Of a DNA stretch of 64,000 bases, positions 9,817 to 18,166 are shown one piece after another. Each line of letters opens with the position of its first letter. The first letter of the stretch is position 1. Source of the stretch: Humibacillus sp. DSM 29435 (GTDB lineage Bacteria; Actinomycetota; Actinomycetes; Actinomycetales; Dermatophilaceae); assembly GCF_001758225.1 (NCBI RefSeq), contig NZ_MAST01000034.1, positions 124,001 to 188,000 on the forward strand, given 5' to 3'. Both the position numbers and the translations under genes were made by a program. Below the pieces are notes generated by a model. The model made no database searches, was not told the DNA's origin, and saw nothing but the letters and a program-made list of their open reading frames with translations.

Positions 9817-9822
9817 TACCCT
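9817..9822 (+). promoter_or_regulatory. -10 box TACCCT, leaderless
   Basis: TACCCT lies 7 nt before GTG 9830 of the phosphotransferase gene. Confidence 0.5.
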
Positions 9823-9829
9823 TGGTGGC

Positions 9830-10552
9830 GTGACGAACGAGGGCGACGAGGTTCTCGACGGCGGCAACATGGGGCCGGTTCTGCGCCGCGGAGACACGGT
9901 GGTGCGCCAGGCAGGCGAGTGGACCCCCGCTGTTCACCGGCTGCTGAGGCACCTCGACGCAGCCGGCATCCGCGGTGTGCCAGGCGTGCTCACGAGCACG
10001 AACCCGAAGCAGGAAGTGCTCACCTTTCTCGACGGCGACGTGCCCGGCTACCCGATGCCGGCCTGGGTCTGGAACGAGGCGTCCCTCCGGTCGGCCGGGA
10101 GCCTGCTGCGTCAGATGCACGATGCCACGACCGAGTGCCCGCCGCAGGGACCGTGGCGTTCCCCGGTGCACGAGCCCGCGGAGGTGATCTGCCACAACGA
10201 CTTTGCGCCCTACAACCTGGTCTTCCGGGGCTCTGAGGTCGTCGGCGTGATCGACTGGGACTACGCCTCCCCCGGGCCCAGGGTCTGGGACCTCGCCTAC
10301 CTCGCCTACCGCCTGGTGCCCCTCAGCTCGGGCGACCACGCCGACGGTTTCACCGAACGGGAGAGACAGCTGCGGCTGGACCTGCTGATGGACGCCTACG
10401 GCACGCGGTTCGAACCGGCACCGTTCCGGCGCGTGGTGCGCAACCGACTGACCGAGCTCGCCGAGCTCAGCGACGAGATGGCAGCTGCGCTGTCGAAGCC
10501 GGAGCTGGCCGAACACGCGATGTTCTACCGCGCCGACGCCCGCGAGCTCTGA
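9830..10552 (+). CDS. Aminoglycoside phosphotransferase (APH)-family kinase-like protein
   Basis: A 240-residue protein with the APH/choline-kinase fold. The catalytic loop is CHNDFAPYNLVF (Brenner-type HxDxxxxN) at about 122-133, and the metal-binding motif is GVIDWDYASPGPRVWDLAYL at about 140-160. Such proteins phosphorylate small molecules or modify antibiotics; most chromosomal copies are not resistance genes and the substrate here is unknown. The start is GTG 9830 with TACCCT 7 nt upstream. It runs convergently towards the heliorhodopsin gene across a short tetranucleotide repeat. Confidence 0.85.
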   Translation: MTNEGDEVLDGGNMGPVLRRGDTVVRQAGEWTPAVHRLLRHLDAAGIRGVPGVLTSTNPKQEVLTFLDGDVPGYPMPAWVWNEASLRSAGSLLRQMHDATTECPPQGPWRSPVHEPAEVICHNDFAPYNLVFRGSEVVGVIDWDYASPGPRVWDLAYLAYRLVPLSSGDHADGFTERERQLRLDLLMDAYGTRFEPAPFRRVVRNRLTELAELSDEMAAALSKPELAEHAMFYRADAREL

Positions 10553-10574
10553 GGCGGCCAGGCCCGCCCGACCG

Positions 10575-10598
10575 AGCCAGCCAGCCAGCCAGCCAGCC
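10575..10598. repeat. Tetranucleotide tandem repeat AGCC x6
   Basis: Six copies of AGCC in the 78-bp gap between the convergent phosphotransferase and heliorhodopsin genes. A simple-sequence tract with no other feature visible. Confidence 0.85.
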
Positions 10599-10630
10599 CA
10601 GCCCCTGGCGACGTCAAGCGAACCGACGCG

Positions 10631-11437
10631 TCAGGAGCCGCCCGCGAGCGTGCCCGCGAAGATCTGCCACGCCAGGGCCGACTTGGCCACGAAGCTGAGA
10701 ATGATGTAGAGCCGTTCGCCCACCAGGTAGTCACGGAACCTGCCGACCGGCTTGTACTGCAGCACCTGCACCACGGCGAAGACGTTGAACAGCAGAAAGA
10801 GCGAGACGATGATCGCGTAGACGAACCCGGGCGCCGACACGTCGGAGGTCGAACCGGGAGCCAGGACGTAGATCAGCACCGCGACCCAGGGCACGGCCCC
10901 GGCCAGGCAACCGAAGACGAACGGCAGCCAGCCACCGTCACCCGGCTGGTGAAACTTCTCCTGCAGCCAGCCGAAGAGGATCATCGAGGCGTTCACCCCG
11001 AAGAGGGCGACGAGGGCGGCGATGTCGCTGATGCCAAGGAGCAGCGCGATGATCACGATCATCAGCGAGCTCGACAACGAGTACTCCACCCACCGGAACG
11101 TGTTGTGGTGCTGCGCGAGCCCTCTCCGGTAGCGCTCGAACGTCTGAGGTGCGCTGACGATCAGGTGAAACAGCGACGACAAGAACAGGAACAGCGCGAT
11201 GGCCGTCGCGACCGGAAGGTCGAACACCGTCACCTGTTCGCCGGGCGTTCCCGGCGGGCCGGCGAGGTAGGTGCCGGTCACCGGCAACGTGAACCCGTTG
11301 GACAGCACGAGTACCGCCACGCCGCTCACGAAGTGCAGCAGAGCCGCGCCCAGGTTGAGCCGTCGCAGCGACGTCGCACGGTCATCGGGGATGTCGGTCT
11401 GTTGGGCTGATGTGCTGCTGGCGTTCGCCGGAGACAT
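10631..11437 (-). CDS. Heliorhodopsin
   Basis: A seven-helix retinal protein of the heliorhodopsin family, 268 residues. TM3 holds the hallmark RWVEYSLSSSLM with the counter-ion Glu118. TM7 holds SFVAKSALAWQIFAGTL, where Lys252 should form the retinal Schiff base. His35 in TM1 (ALLHF) and His91 (LFHLIVS) match the conserved histidines of the family. The N-terminus is cytoplasmic (about 25 residues), consistent with the inverted topology known for heliorhodopsins. AAAGG precedes ATG 11437. No carotenoid or blh retinal-forming gene lies within the window, and the neighbours (phosphotransferase, molybdoenzyme) are convergent or divergent, not co-transcribed. Family members are thought to signal or regulate rather than pump ions; the partner is unknown. 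Confidence 0.95.
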   Translation of the reverse strand: MSPANASSTSAQQTDIPDDRATSLRRLNLGAALLHFVSGVAVLVLSNGFTLPVTGTYLAGPPGTPGEQVTVFDLPVATAIALFLFLSSLFHLIVSAPQTFERYRRGLAQHHNTFRWVEYSLSSSLMIVIIALLLGISDIAALVALFGVNASMILFGWLQEKFHQPGDGGWLPFVFGCLAGAVPWVAVLIYVLAPGSTSDVSAPGFVYAIIVSLFLLFNVFAVVQVLQYKPVGRFRDYLVGERLYIILSFVAKSALAWQIFAGTLAGGS

Positions 11438-11643
11438 GTCGGGCCTTTCGTTCGCAATGGTGCGCCGTCGACAGCGACCAGCGGCATTCTCTGATGGGGC
11501 TGCGCGCTTTCTGCCAGCCTACGTTCGGGGCGTCCGCCGTGCAGCCGACCCCGCCACGCTGGGTCGAACGCACGGTGGCAGCATGGGTGCTCCGACTGGG
11601 TGGGCGTGACCAGAGGCGACCGACGAACGGGTACGAGGCGAAC

Positions 11644-12732
11644 ATGTGGCAGAAGCGTGAAGACACGATCGTGCACGAGGCAGAGCCCTACAACGCCGAG
11701 CCGTCGCGGGCCGCGCTTGCCGTGGCGATGATCACCCCCATCGACACCTTCTACAGTCGTAACCACGGCTCGGTACCGACCGTCGACCCAGACGGGTGGC
11801 GACTGCGCGTCGATGGGCTCGTCGAGCGCCCACTCCAGATCGACCTCGCCCGCCTCAAGGCGGAGTTCGAGCCGCGCGAGGTGGTGGCGACGCTTCAGTG
11901 CGCCGGTGCTCGACGCGCTGACCTCGTCGCGATCCGGGACATTCCCGGTGAGGCGCCCTGGGGGCCGTGTGCCACCTCGACCGCCCGCTGGACCGGGGTC
12001 TCCCTGGGTGACGTGCTCGCCGCGGCAGGACTGCAGGATGCCGCTGAGCACCTTGCGTTCGAGGCACCCGACCTCTCACGCCACGCCGATGCCGCGCAGC
12101 CCTACGGCAGCTCGATCACGCGCCGCAAGGCCACCAGCCCGGAGGTGCTGCTCGCCTGGGGCATGAACGGCGAGTCGTTGCCGGCGGTGCACGGGGGCCC
12201 GGTCAGGGTGGTGGTCCCTGGCTGGATCGGCGCCCGCAGCGTCAAGTGGGTCGAACGGGTCACCGCTCGCCGTGACCCGTCGCCGAACTACTTCCAGCAG
12301 ACGGCCTACCGGTTGCTGCCGGCCGACGCCGACCCCGAGAGCGCCGACCTCCACGCGATGCCCATGCTCAGCTCGGTGGCCCTCAACTCCGACGTGCTCG
12401 TGCCGTCGCCGGGCAGCACAGTGTCCGCAGGCCGCGTCGACGTCAGCGGTTACGCCTACGCCGGCGACGACCGGGCGGTCGTTCGGGTCGACGTCTCCCT
12501 CGACCACGGGCAGACCTGGCGGCAGGCCGAGCTCGAGCAGGATGCCGGAGACTGGGCCTGGTGCCGTTGGCACACCACGGTCGATGCCGAGCCGGGAGCC
12601 CTGACCATCACGGTTCGCGCCTGGGACTCCACCGGAGCGGCGCAACCGGACTCTGCTGCAGGCCTGTGGAACCCGAAGGGCTACATCAACAACGCCTGGA
12701 GCCACACCACCATCGACGTCGCCGCCCGCTGA
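11644..12732 (+). CDS. Molybdopterin-dependent oxidoreductase, sulfite oxidase family
   Basis: A 362-residue molybdenum-cofactor enzyme. The SUOX Moco domain occupies about 30-210, with TPIDTFYSRNHGSVP, the Mo-ligand Cys in VATLQCAGARR, and VPGWIGARSVKWVERV. The Mo-co dimerisation (Ig-like) domain follows (about 225-355, with VDVSLDHGQTWRQAELEQ and LWNPKGYINNAWS). Plant-like sulfite oxidases have this heme-less layout. No Tat signal is present, so it should be cytoplasmic. ATG 11644 is preceded by GAGG; reading further upstream would add non-conserved residues overlapping the divergent heliorhodopsin gene. The electron acceptor is unknown and sulfite as substrate is inferred. Confidence 0.88.
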   Translation: MWQKREDTIVHEAEPYNAEPSRAALAVAMITPIDTFYSRNHGSVPTVDPDGWRLRVDGLVERPLQIDLARLKAEFEPREVVATLQCAGARRADLVAIRDIPGEAPWGPCATSTARWTGVSLGDVLAAAGLQDAAEHLAFEAPDLSRHADAAQPYGSSITRRKATSPEVLLAWGMNGESLPAVHGGPVRVVVPGWIGARSVKWVERVTARRDPSPNYFQQTAYRLLPADADPESADLHAMPMLSSVALNSDVLVPSPGSTVSAGRVDVSGYAYAGDDRAVVRVDVSLDHGQTWRQAELEQDAGDWAWCRWHTTVDAEPGALTITVRAWDSTGAAQPDSAAGLWNPKGYINNAWSHTTIDVAAR

Positions 12733-12754
12733 GGCGAGGGGGGCCGCATCCCCG

Positions 12755-13456
12755 TCAGGGATCGACGGTCATCGACACTGCGAGGGCCTCGCGCACCTCG
12801 TCGAGGTGGTAGCGCATGGCGTCCTCGGCCTCAACGGCCGAACCTCGCGCGATCGCGGCCGCGATGGTGCGGTGCTCCGCCGCCGACGCCGTGCGGCGGT
12901 TGCGCTGCACGTTGAGCATCCCCGACTGGCCGCCGAGGGCCGAGGCGATCGTCGCCAGCACGTCGGCAAAGACCGGGTTGCCGGAGGCCTGGGCGATGGT
13001 CACGTGGAAGGAGGCGTCGAGGCGGGTCCAGATGATCTCGTCGGCCTCCTCGGCCATCCGCTCGACGAGACCCTGGAGGGTCTCGAGCTGGCTCTTGGTA
13101 CGCCGCAGCGCCGCCAGCCCGGCGGCCGGGACCTCGATGCCGGGCCGGGCCTCCATCAGGTGAGCCGACGAATACCCTTCGAACATCAGGTCGGACGCGT
13201 GGGTACCCACGACGAACGTGCCCTTCCCGCCGCGGGTGACGGTCAGACCGAGGGCTTCGCAGGAGCGCAGCACCTCGCGCACGACGCTGCGGCTCACGGA
13301 GTACCTGGTGGCCAGGGCCGCCTCTGACGGCAACCGCTCTCCGACGTGGATGACGCCGGAGTCGATGGCGTCGCGCAAGTCGCTCAACATGTAGTCGACA
13401 GCACTCATCCGCCGGCCCAGCACCGGGCCAGAAGCCCATCCGTCTGTCGGTTTCAT
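12755..13456 (-). CDS. GntR-family transcriptional regulator, FadR (FCD) subfamily
   Basis: A 233-residue repressor-type regulator. The N-terminal winged helix (about 20-90) contains LPSEAALATRYSVSRSVVRE and the wing LTVTRGGKGTFVVG. The C-terminal all-helical FCD ligand domain (about 100-225) has metal/ligand-binding Asp and His residues in LDASFHVTIAQASGNPVF and EHRTIAAAIARGS. The start may instead be the internal ATG at residue 17. It is divergent from an amino-acid permease operon whose upstream region carries a matching palindrome (13618-13626), so control of that operon is likely but inferred. Confidence 0.88.
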   Translation of the reverse strand: MKPTDGWASGPVLGRRMSAVDYMLSDLRDAIDSGVIHVGERLPSEAALATRYSVSRSVVREVLRSCEALGLTVTRGGKGTFVVGTHASDLMFEGYSSAHLMEARPGIEVPAAGLAALRRTKSQLETLQGLVERMAEEADEIIWTRLDASFHVTIAQASGNPVFADVLATIASALGGQSGMLNVQRNRRTASAAEHRTIAAAIARGSAVEAEDAMRYHLDEVREALAVSMTVDP

Positions 13457-13617
13457 GGGAGCTCACGCTCTGATCTCTCGGTGGCCACTCGCCCAGGAGG
13501 GGGGTACTCGGCCTCTCGGCAGTATCACCGACGGGGCGCCCCAGCGCCAGAACCTGGGCCTCCCTCTTGCCAAAGGGTGCTTCGACCGCAATCATTCGTT
13601 GTTGACCTAATCCGACA

Positions 13618-13626
13618 TGTCTGACA
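13618..13626 (+). promoter_or_regulatory. Candidate FadR/GntR operator upstream of permease
   Basis: The palindrome TGTCTGACA fits the TNGTNNNACNA-like pattern bound by FCD-type GntR proteins. It lies 11 bp after a TTGACC (-35-like, 13602-13607), in the 263-bp gap between the divergent gntR and permease genes. Confidence 0.4.
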
Positions 13627-13719
13627 ACCCGACAGGCTTCAACGCAGCCGGCTCGCCGAGGCCCCCCGCGTGGAGGTTCATGAGGTTCCCCATCCATTCG
13701 CCGACGCGAGGGTAGACCG

Positions 13720-15282
13720 ATGACCGACACCACCACCACAGAGACACCGCACCACAACCTCGACGCCGAGCAGGTCGGCTACCAGCAGACCCTCAGCCGC
13801 CGGCACGTGCAGATGATCGCCATCGGCGGTGCCATCGGCACCGGCCTCTTCCTCGGTTCGGCGTCGCGCCTCAACAGCACCGGCCCCGCTCTGCTGCTCA
13901 GCTACGCCTTCGTCGGCGTCATCGCCTACCTGCTGATGCGGGCCCTCGGCGAGCTCGTGCTCCACCGGCCGACCTCCGGCGCCTTCGTGTCGTACATGCG
14001 AGAGTTCTTCGGCGAACGGGCCGCCTACATCACGGGCTGGATGTACTGGCTCAACTGGGCGTTGACCGGTATCGCAGAGCTGTCTGCCGTGGGCCTCTAC
14101 GTGCAGTTCTGGTATCCGCTCATGCCGACCTGGGCCACCGTGCTCATCGCGCTGGCCGTCGTGCTCGTCATCAACCTCCTGTCGGCGCGTGCCTTCGGTG
14201 AGTTCGAGTTCTGGGCCGCCATCGCCAAGGTCGGGGCCATCATCGTGTTCCTCTGCGTGGGCATCGTCGTCGTGGTCTTCGGGATCAGCATCGGCACGCA
14301 CCAGGCAGGCTTCAGCAACCTCTGGAGCAACCCGGGCGGATTCTGGCCGGCGAGTGGCGACTACAACTGGTACGGCCCGATCCTGGTGATGTCTGGTGTC
14401 GTCTTCGCCTACGCCGCCATCGAGATGGTCGGCGTCGCGGCCGGTGAGATGCAGGACTCCGAGACCGAGGTGCCCAAGGCCGTCAACGCCGTCATCTTCC
14501 GCATCGCCGTCTTCTACTGCGGCTCGATCCTGCTGCTCGTCTGCATGCTGCCGACGACGGAGTACAAGGGCGGCATCAGCCCCTTCGTCACCGTCTTCGA
14601 GCGCATGGGGCTGAACTGGATGGGCAACATCATCCAGGTGGTGCTCATCATCGCCGCCATGTCGAGCCTCAACTCGGGGCTCTACTCCACCGGGCGGGTG
14701 CTGCGCAGCCTCGGAGTCTCCAAGCAGGCGCCGGCGTTCACCCTCAAGATGAGCAAGTCCGGCGTGCCGTGGGCCGGCATCGTCATGACCTCCGTGATCT
14801 ACGTGTTGGGCGCCCTGCTGAACGCCCTCGACCCGGGAGCGTTCGAGACCGCTCTGGAGGCGGCCGCGATCGGCGTCGTCTTCACCTGGGCGACGATCTT
14901 CCTGTGCCAGCTGCGTCTGCGATCGCTGGTCAACCGGGGGGTCATCCGCCAGAGCAAGTTCCAGATGCCCGGGCACCCGTACACCAGCATCGCCGGTCTC
15001 GTCTTTCTGTTGCTCGTGCTCGTCGGCATGACCATCTCGGGCTGGCAGTCGTCGCCGTACTTCTGGCACAAGACGAACTTCCTCGTCGTCGTCATCGGCA
15101 TCCCCATCATCGCCGTCTTTCTGGCCATCGGCTGGTTCGTGGTCAAGCCGAAGGTCGTGGCCAACACCGGCAACCGGCTGAAGGCGGTCTGGTCGAACGA
15201 CGGCCCCACGACCTACGGCGAACCCGGCGCCGGTGGGCGAGACGACCGGGGCGACCGTGACACCGACCCGAGTGTCGTCTAG
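13720..15282 (+). CDS. Amino acid permease (APC superfamily, AAT family)
   Basis: A 12-TM cytoplasmic-membrane amino-acid/H+ symporter of 520 residues. The TM1 signature RHVQMIAIGGAIGTGLFLGS is diagnostic for the AnsP/AroP/LysP group. Other marks are ALGELVLHRPTSGAFVSYMR and the TM6 segment FAYAAIEMVGVAAGEMQDSE. It most resembles asparagine/GABA-type permeases, but specificity cannot be read from sequence. The next gene, a polar amino-acid binding lipoprotein, starts 28 bp after its stop, suggesting co-transcription. The divergent GntR regulator is the likely controller. Confidence 0.92.
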   Translation: MTDTTTTETPHHNLDAEQVGYQQTLSRRHVQMIAIGGAIGTGLFLGSASRLNSTGPALLLSYAFVGVIAYLLMRALGELVLHRPTSGAFVSYMREFFGERAAYITGWMYWLNWALTGIAELSAVGLYVQFWYPLMPTWATVLIALAVVLVINLLSARAFGEFEFWAAIAKVGAIIVFLCVGIVVVVFGISIGTHQAGFSNLWSNPGGFWPASGDYNWYGPILVMSGVVFAYAAIEMVGVAAGEMQDSETEVPKAVNAVIFRIAVFYCGSILLLVCMLPTTEYKGGISPFVTVFERMGLNWMGNIIQVVLIIAAMSSLNSGLYSTGRVLRSLGVSKQAPAFTLKMSKSGVPWAGIVMTSVIYVLGALLNALDPGAFETALEAAAIGVVFTWATIFLCQLRLRSLVNRGVIRQSKFQMPGHPYTSIAGLVFLLLVLVGMTISGWQSSPYFWHKTNFLVVVIGIPIIAVFLAIGWFVVKPKVVANTGNRLKAVWSNDGPTTYGEPGAGGRDDRGDRDTDPSVV

Positions 15283-15310
15283 GCCCCGGGCACGACTCGA
15301 GAGGATGACC

Positions 15311-16147
15311 ATGCGCACACTACGTCCGACGGCCCTCTGCGTCTCAGCAGCCCTCGCCACCGCCTTGCTCGCCGCCTGCTCGTCGGGCACCCCGGCGACG
15401 TCGGTCACGGCCGGTGACGCGGCCAACGCCAAGCTCACGATCGGCATCTCCTTCGACCAGCCCGGTCTGGGCCTGAAGACCGGCAACACCTACAGCGGTT
15501 TCGACGTCGACACTGCCATCTTCGTCGCCAAGGAGCTGGGCGTGGACTCGGACGCCATAGCGTGGCGCGAGGCCGACCCTGCCGACCGTGAGAACCTACT
15601 GATCAACGGTGACGTCGACCTGGTGTTCTCGACCTACTCGATCACCCCCGAGCGCGAGAAGAAGGTGTCGTTCGCCGGCCCGTACTTCACGGCGCAACAG
15701 GACCTGCTGATCCGCCGCAACGACGTGTCGATCACCGGGCCCGACACGCTCGACGGCAAGAAGCTCTGTTCGGTCACCGGAACGACATCGGCCGAGCTGA
15801 TCACCAAGAAGTACCTCGGCAAGATCAATCTCCTGCCGCTCAGCAAGTTCTCCGACTGTGTGACTGCGCTGGCGAACGGCAACGTCGACGCCGTGACCAC
15901 CGACGACGTGATCCTCGCCGGCTTCGCCGCCCAGCCCCAGTACAAGGGCCTGCTCAAGGTGGTCGGCCAGGGGTTCTCCACCGAGAACTACGGTGTCGGG
16001 ATCAAGAAGGGCGACACGGCGATGGTCAGCAAGGTCAACGCCGCCCTCAAGAAGTACATCGACGACGGGTCGTGGAAGGCGGCGCTGGAGTCGACCGTCG
16101 GGCCCTCCGGCTACCGGATCCCGGCCCCGCCCACACCCGGCAGCTGA
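15311..16147 (+). CDS. Polar amino-acid (glutamate-type) ABC substrate-binding lipoprotein
   Basis: Periplasmic-binding-protein family 3 lipoprotein of 278 residues. The signal peptide ends in a lipobox (LLAACSS), then come TIGISFDQPGLGLKTG, YSGFDVDTAIFVAKELGVDS and YSITPEREKKVSFAGPYF, all typical of GluB-like solute-binding proteins. ATG 15311 is chosen because GAGG lies 6 nt upstream and it gives a compact signal peptide. No ABC permease or ATPase gene follows, so it must serve a distant transporter or act with the upstream permease. A strong hairpin at 16151-16180 follows the stop. Confidence 0.88.
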   Translation: MRTLRPTALCVSAALATALLAACSSGTPATSVTAGDAANAKLTIGISFDQPGLGLKTGNTYSGFDVDTAIFVAKELGVDSDAIAWREADPADRENLLINGDVDLVFSTYSITPEREKKVSFAGPYFTAQQDLLIRRNDVSITGPDTLDGKKLCSVTGTTSAELITKKYLGKINLLPLSKFSDCVTALANGNVDAVTTDDVILAGFAAQPQYKGLLKVVGQGFSTENYGVGIKKGDTAMVSKVNAALKKYIDDGSWKAALESTVGPSGYRIPAPPTPGS

Positions 16148-16150
16148 GCG

Positions 16151-16180
16151 GGCCCCACGTGATCGGAACGGCGTGGGGCC
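16151..16180 (+). terminator. Hairpin after the binding-protein gene
   Basis: GGCCCCACG, a 12-nt loop, then CGTGGGGCC: a perfect 9-bp GC-rich stem directly after the stop codon and ending 10 nt before ATG 16191. There is no T-run, so it may reduce rather than stop read-through. Confidence 0.5.
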
Positions 16181-16190
16181 GCATGACACG

Positions 16191-18056
16191 ATGACGGGCG
16201 TGGACACCCGCGAGCTCGAGGGCTTCCTTGCCCAGCACGCCCCCTTCGACTCTCTCGACGCCAAGATGCTCAGATCGGTGGCGACGGCAGCGACCGTGAT
16301 CACGTTTCCGCGCGGTGAACAGATCCTCGATGCCTTCACCGACCCCACCAACGCGGTCTTCATCATCCTCAGCGGTCGGGTCGACATCTGGAACGACGCC
16401 GACCGCCTCCGGGAGGCCGCCGACGAGTCGCTCAGCGCGGGAGAGCTGTTCGGCTTCTCGGCCATGCTGACCGAGCGATCGGTGGGTCCGCGGGCCGTCG
16501 CCGCCACCCCCGTCACCATCGCCCGGGTGCCAGCCGCAGCCGTGGCTCCCGTCTTCGCCTCGCGACCGGGGGCACGGTTCCTCGCGGAGACCCTCCTGTC
16601 GACCAGGCATCAGGCGCTGGCCGCCCCGGCCTACAGCTCCGTGGAGGAGCTCATCACCACGGCGCCCCTCACGGTCGAGCCGACCACGCCCGTGTCGGAG
16701 GTGGCTCGGCTGATGACCGAGCGAGACTCGCGCTACGCCGTGGTTCCCGGGCCCGATCACACCTTCGGGATGGTCACCGACTCGATCCTGCGGCGGCGGG
16801 TGCTCGTCGAAGGCCTGCCGCCGGCCACCCCCGCCCGAGAGATCATGCAGCCGGCAACCGCCACCGCCGTGGTGGGCGAGTCCGCCCAAGAGGCCCAGAT
16901 CACCCTGCTCGACCACGGCAGCGACTTCCTCGTCGTGACCGACCGCGCGGGCGAGCTGCGCGGCGTCGTCGCTCCGCGCGACTTCGCCGTCTCACCCTCC
17001 ACCGCCGGGGTGGCCCTCAACGAGCAGCTGCGTCGGGCGGGCACCGCCGAGGAGCTCGACACCCTGGCGCGGCAGGCGCCCAAGATGCTGGCCGACGTGC
17101 TCGGTCGGGGGCTGCCCTCCGGACGGGTCATCGCGGTGTACTCGTCCATCGTCGACACCATCGTGCGCCGGGCGATCCAGCTGACCTTCCAGCGGCATCC
17201 CGACCTGTCGACCGAGGCCTTCACCTGGCTCGCTCTCGGCAGCAACGGACGCCGCGAGGCCGTGCTCAGCTCGGACGTCGACTCTGCAGTGGCGTTCGTC
17301 GACGGCACTCCCCCTGACGAGATCACCCGCTACCGCGCCGTGTTCGCCGAGGTCGACGAGATGCTCGTCGGCGCGGGGCTGATGAGCGACGACCACGGGG
17401 CATCCGCGCGGCGCACGTTGTTCGCCCGCACCAACGCCGACTGGCGTGCTCAGGCCACCCGGTGGCTGGCCGCACCGACCGATGGCAACGGGGCCATGAT
17501 GACCTCGCTGCTCGTCGACGGACGCCCGGTTCACGGCGACACCGGCCTGCCGGAGGTGGCCAGGGTCTTCAGCGACCTGCGCCGGCATCCGGGCACGATG
17601 CGGTTGCTGCTGCAGGAGTCGTTGTCGAGCCGGGCTCGGCTGCACTCCATGCGGCAGGTGCTCTCGAGGCGCAACGACACCTTCGACGTCAAGACCTACG
17701 CCCTCGTGCCCGTCGTCAACATCGGTCGCTGGGCCGCCCTCAGCGTGGGGTCCGCGGCGCTGCCCACGACGGAGCGGCTGAGGGTCGCGGCCGGGTCGGC
17801 GATGCTGCCGCGCTCGCAGGCGAGCACCCTCATCGAGGTTTTCGAGACACTTCAACGTCTGCGGCTGCGCTACCAGCTGCTGCAGATCCGTGAAGGCATC
17901 CGGCCCTCGGACGTACTGGTGCTCGACCGCCTCTCCGCCATCGACCGCACGGTCATCGCCCAGGCGGTGCGGGAGGTCTCGAGCATCCAGCGCCGCATGG
18001 CCAACGTCTCGAACTACGTGCCGACCGCCGACTGGTCGTCCACCGACGGCCTCTGA
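16191..18056 (+). CDS. cNMP-binding / CBS-pair / DUF294 nucleotidyltransferase-like protein
   Basis: A 621-residue cytoplasmic signalling protein with four modules: cyclic-nucleotide-binding-like domain (about 15-130), a CBS pair (about 145-265, with TTAPLTVEPTTPVSEVARLM), a DUF294 GlnD-type nucleotidyltransferase core (about 310-450, with LGSNGRREAVLSSDVDSAV containing the GS and D-x-D motifs) and the DUF294 C-terminal substrate-binding domain (about 480-610). GlnD-like enzymes transfer nucleotides to protein partners; the target here is unknown. It lies just downstream of amino-acid transport genes, which would suit a link to nitrogen or energy sensing. ATG 16191 and GTG 16200 are both possible starts. 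Confidence 0.9.
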   Translation: MTGVDTRELEGFLAQHAPFDSLDAKMLRSVATAATVITFPRGEQILDAFTDPTNAVFIILSGRVDIWNDADRLREAADESLSAGELFGFSAMLTERSVGPRAVAATPVTIARVPAAAVAPVFASRPGARFLAETLLSTRHQALAAPAYSSVEELITTAPLTVEPTTPVSEVARLMTERDSRYAVVPGPDHTFGMVTDSILRRRVLVEGLPPATPAREIMQPATATAVVGESAQEAQITLLDHGSDFLVVTDRAGELRGVVAPRDFAVSPSTAGVALNEQLRRAGTAEELDTLARQAPKMLADVLGRGLPSGRVIAVYSSIVDTIVRRAIQLTFQRHPDLSTEAFTWLALGSNGRREAVLSSDVDSAVAFVDGTPPDEITRYRAVFAEVDEMLVGAGLMSDDHGASARRTLFARTNADWRAQATRWLAAPTDGNGAMMTSLLVDGRPVHGDTGLPEVARVFSDLRRHPGTMRLLLQESLSSRARLHSMRQVLSRRNDTFDVKTYALVPVVNIGRWAALSVGSAALPTTERLRVAAGSAMLPRSQASTLIEVFETLQRLRLRYQLLQIREGIRPSDVLVLDRLSAIDRTVIAQAVREVSSIQRRMANVSNYVPTADWSSTDGL

Positions 18057-18154
18057 CCACCGCCCGTCGCACGAGACTGCAGACAGGTCGAGCAGAGCGT
18101 TGCGGCGCACCGGGATGCCGTTGACCCGCTGACGCCGTTCCCGCTGCGGATGCG

Positions 18155-18160
18155 TAGGGT
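18155..18160 (+). promoter_or_regulatory. -10 box TAGGGT, leaderless
   Basis: TAGGGT lies 6 nt before ATG 18167. Confidence 0.5.
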
Positions 18161-18166
18161 CGGCTC

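Noticed and set aside
8764-10236. A 490-codon plus-strand frame over lldD and the phosphotransferase
   Set aside because: Arg/His/Pro-rich shadow in a second frame of lldD, lacking any family signature.
9830-10552. Aminoglycoside resistance gene
   Set aside because: Only the general APH fold is visible; chromosomal kinases of this type usually are not resistance determinants.
13678-15489. A 603-codon minus-strand frame opposite the amino-acid permease
   Set aside because: It mirrors the permease codons, is rich in Asp, Glu, His and Gly as expected of antisense frames in GC-rich DNA, and shows no domain; the plus strand has a clear 12-TM permease.
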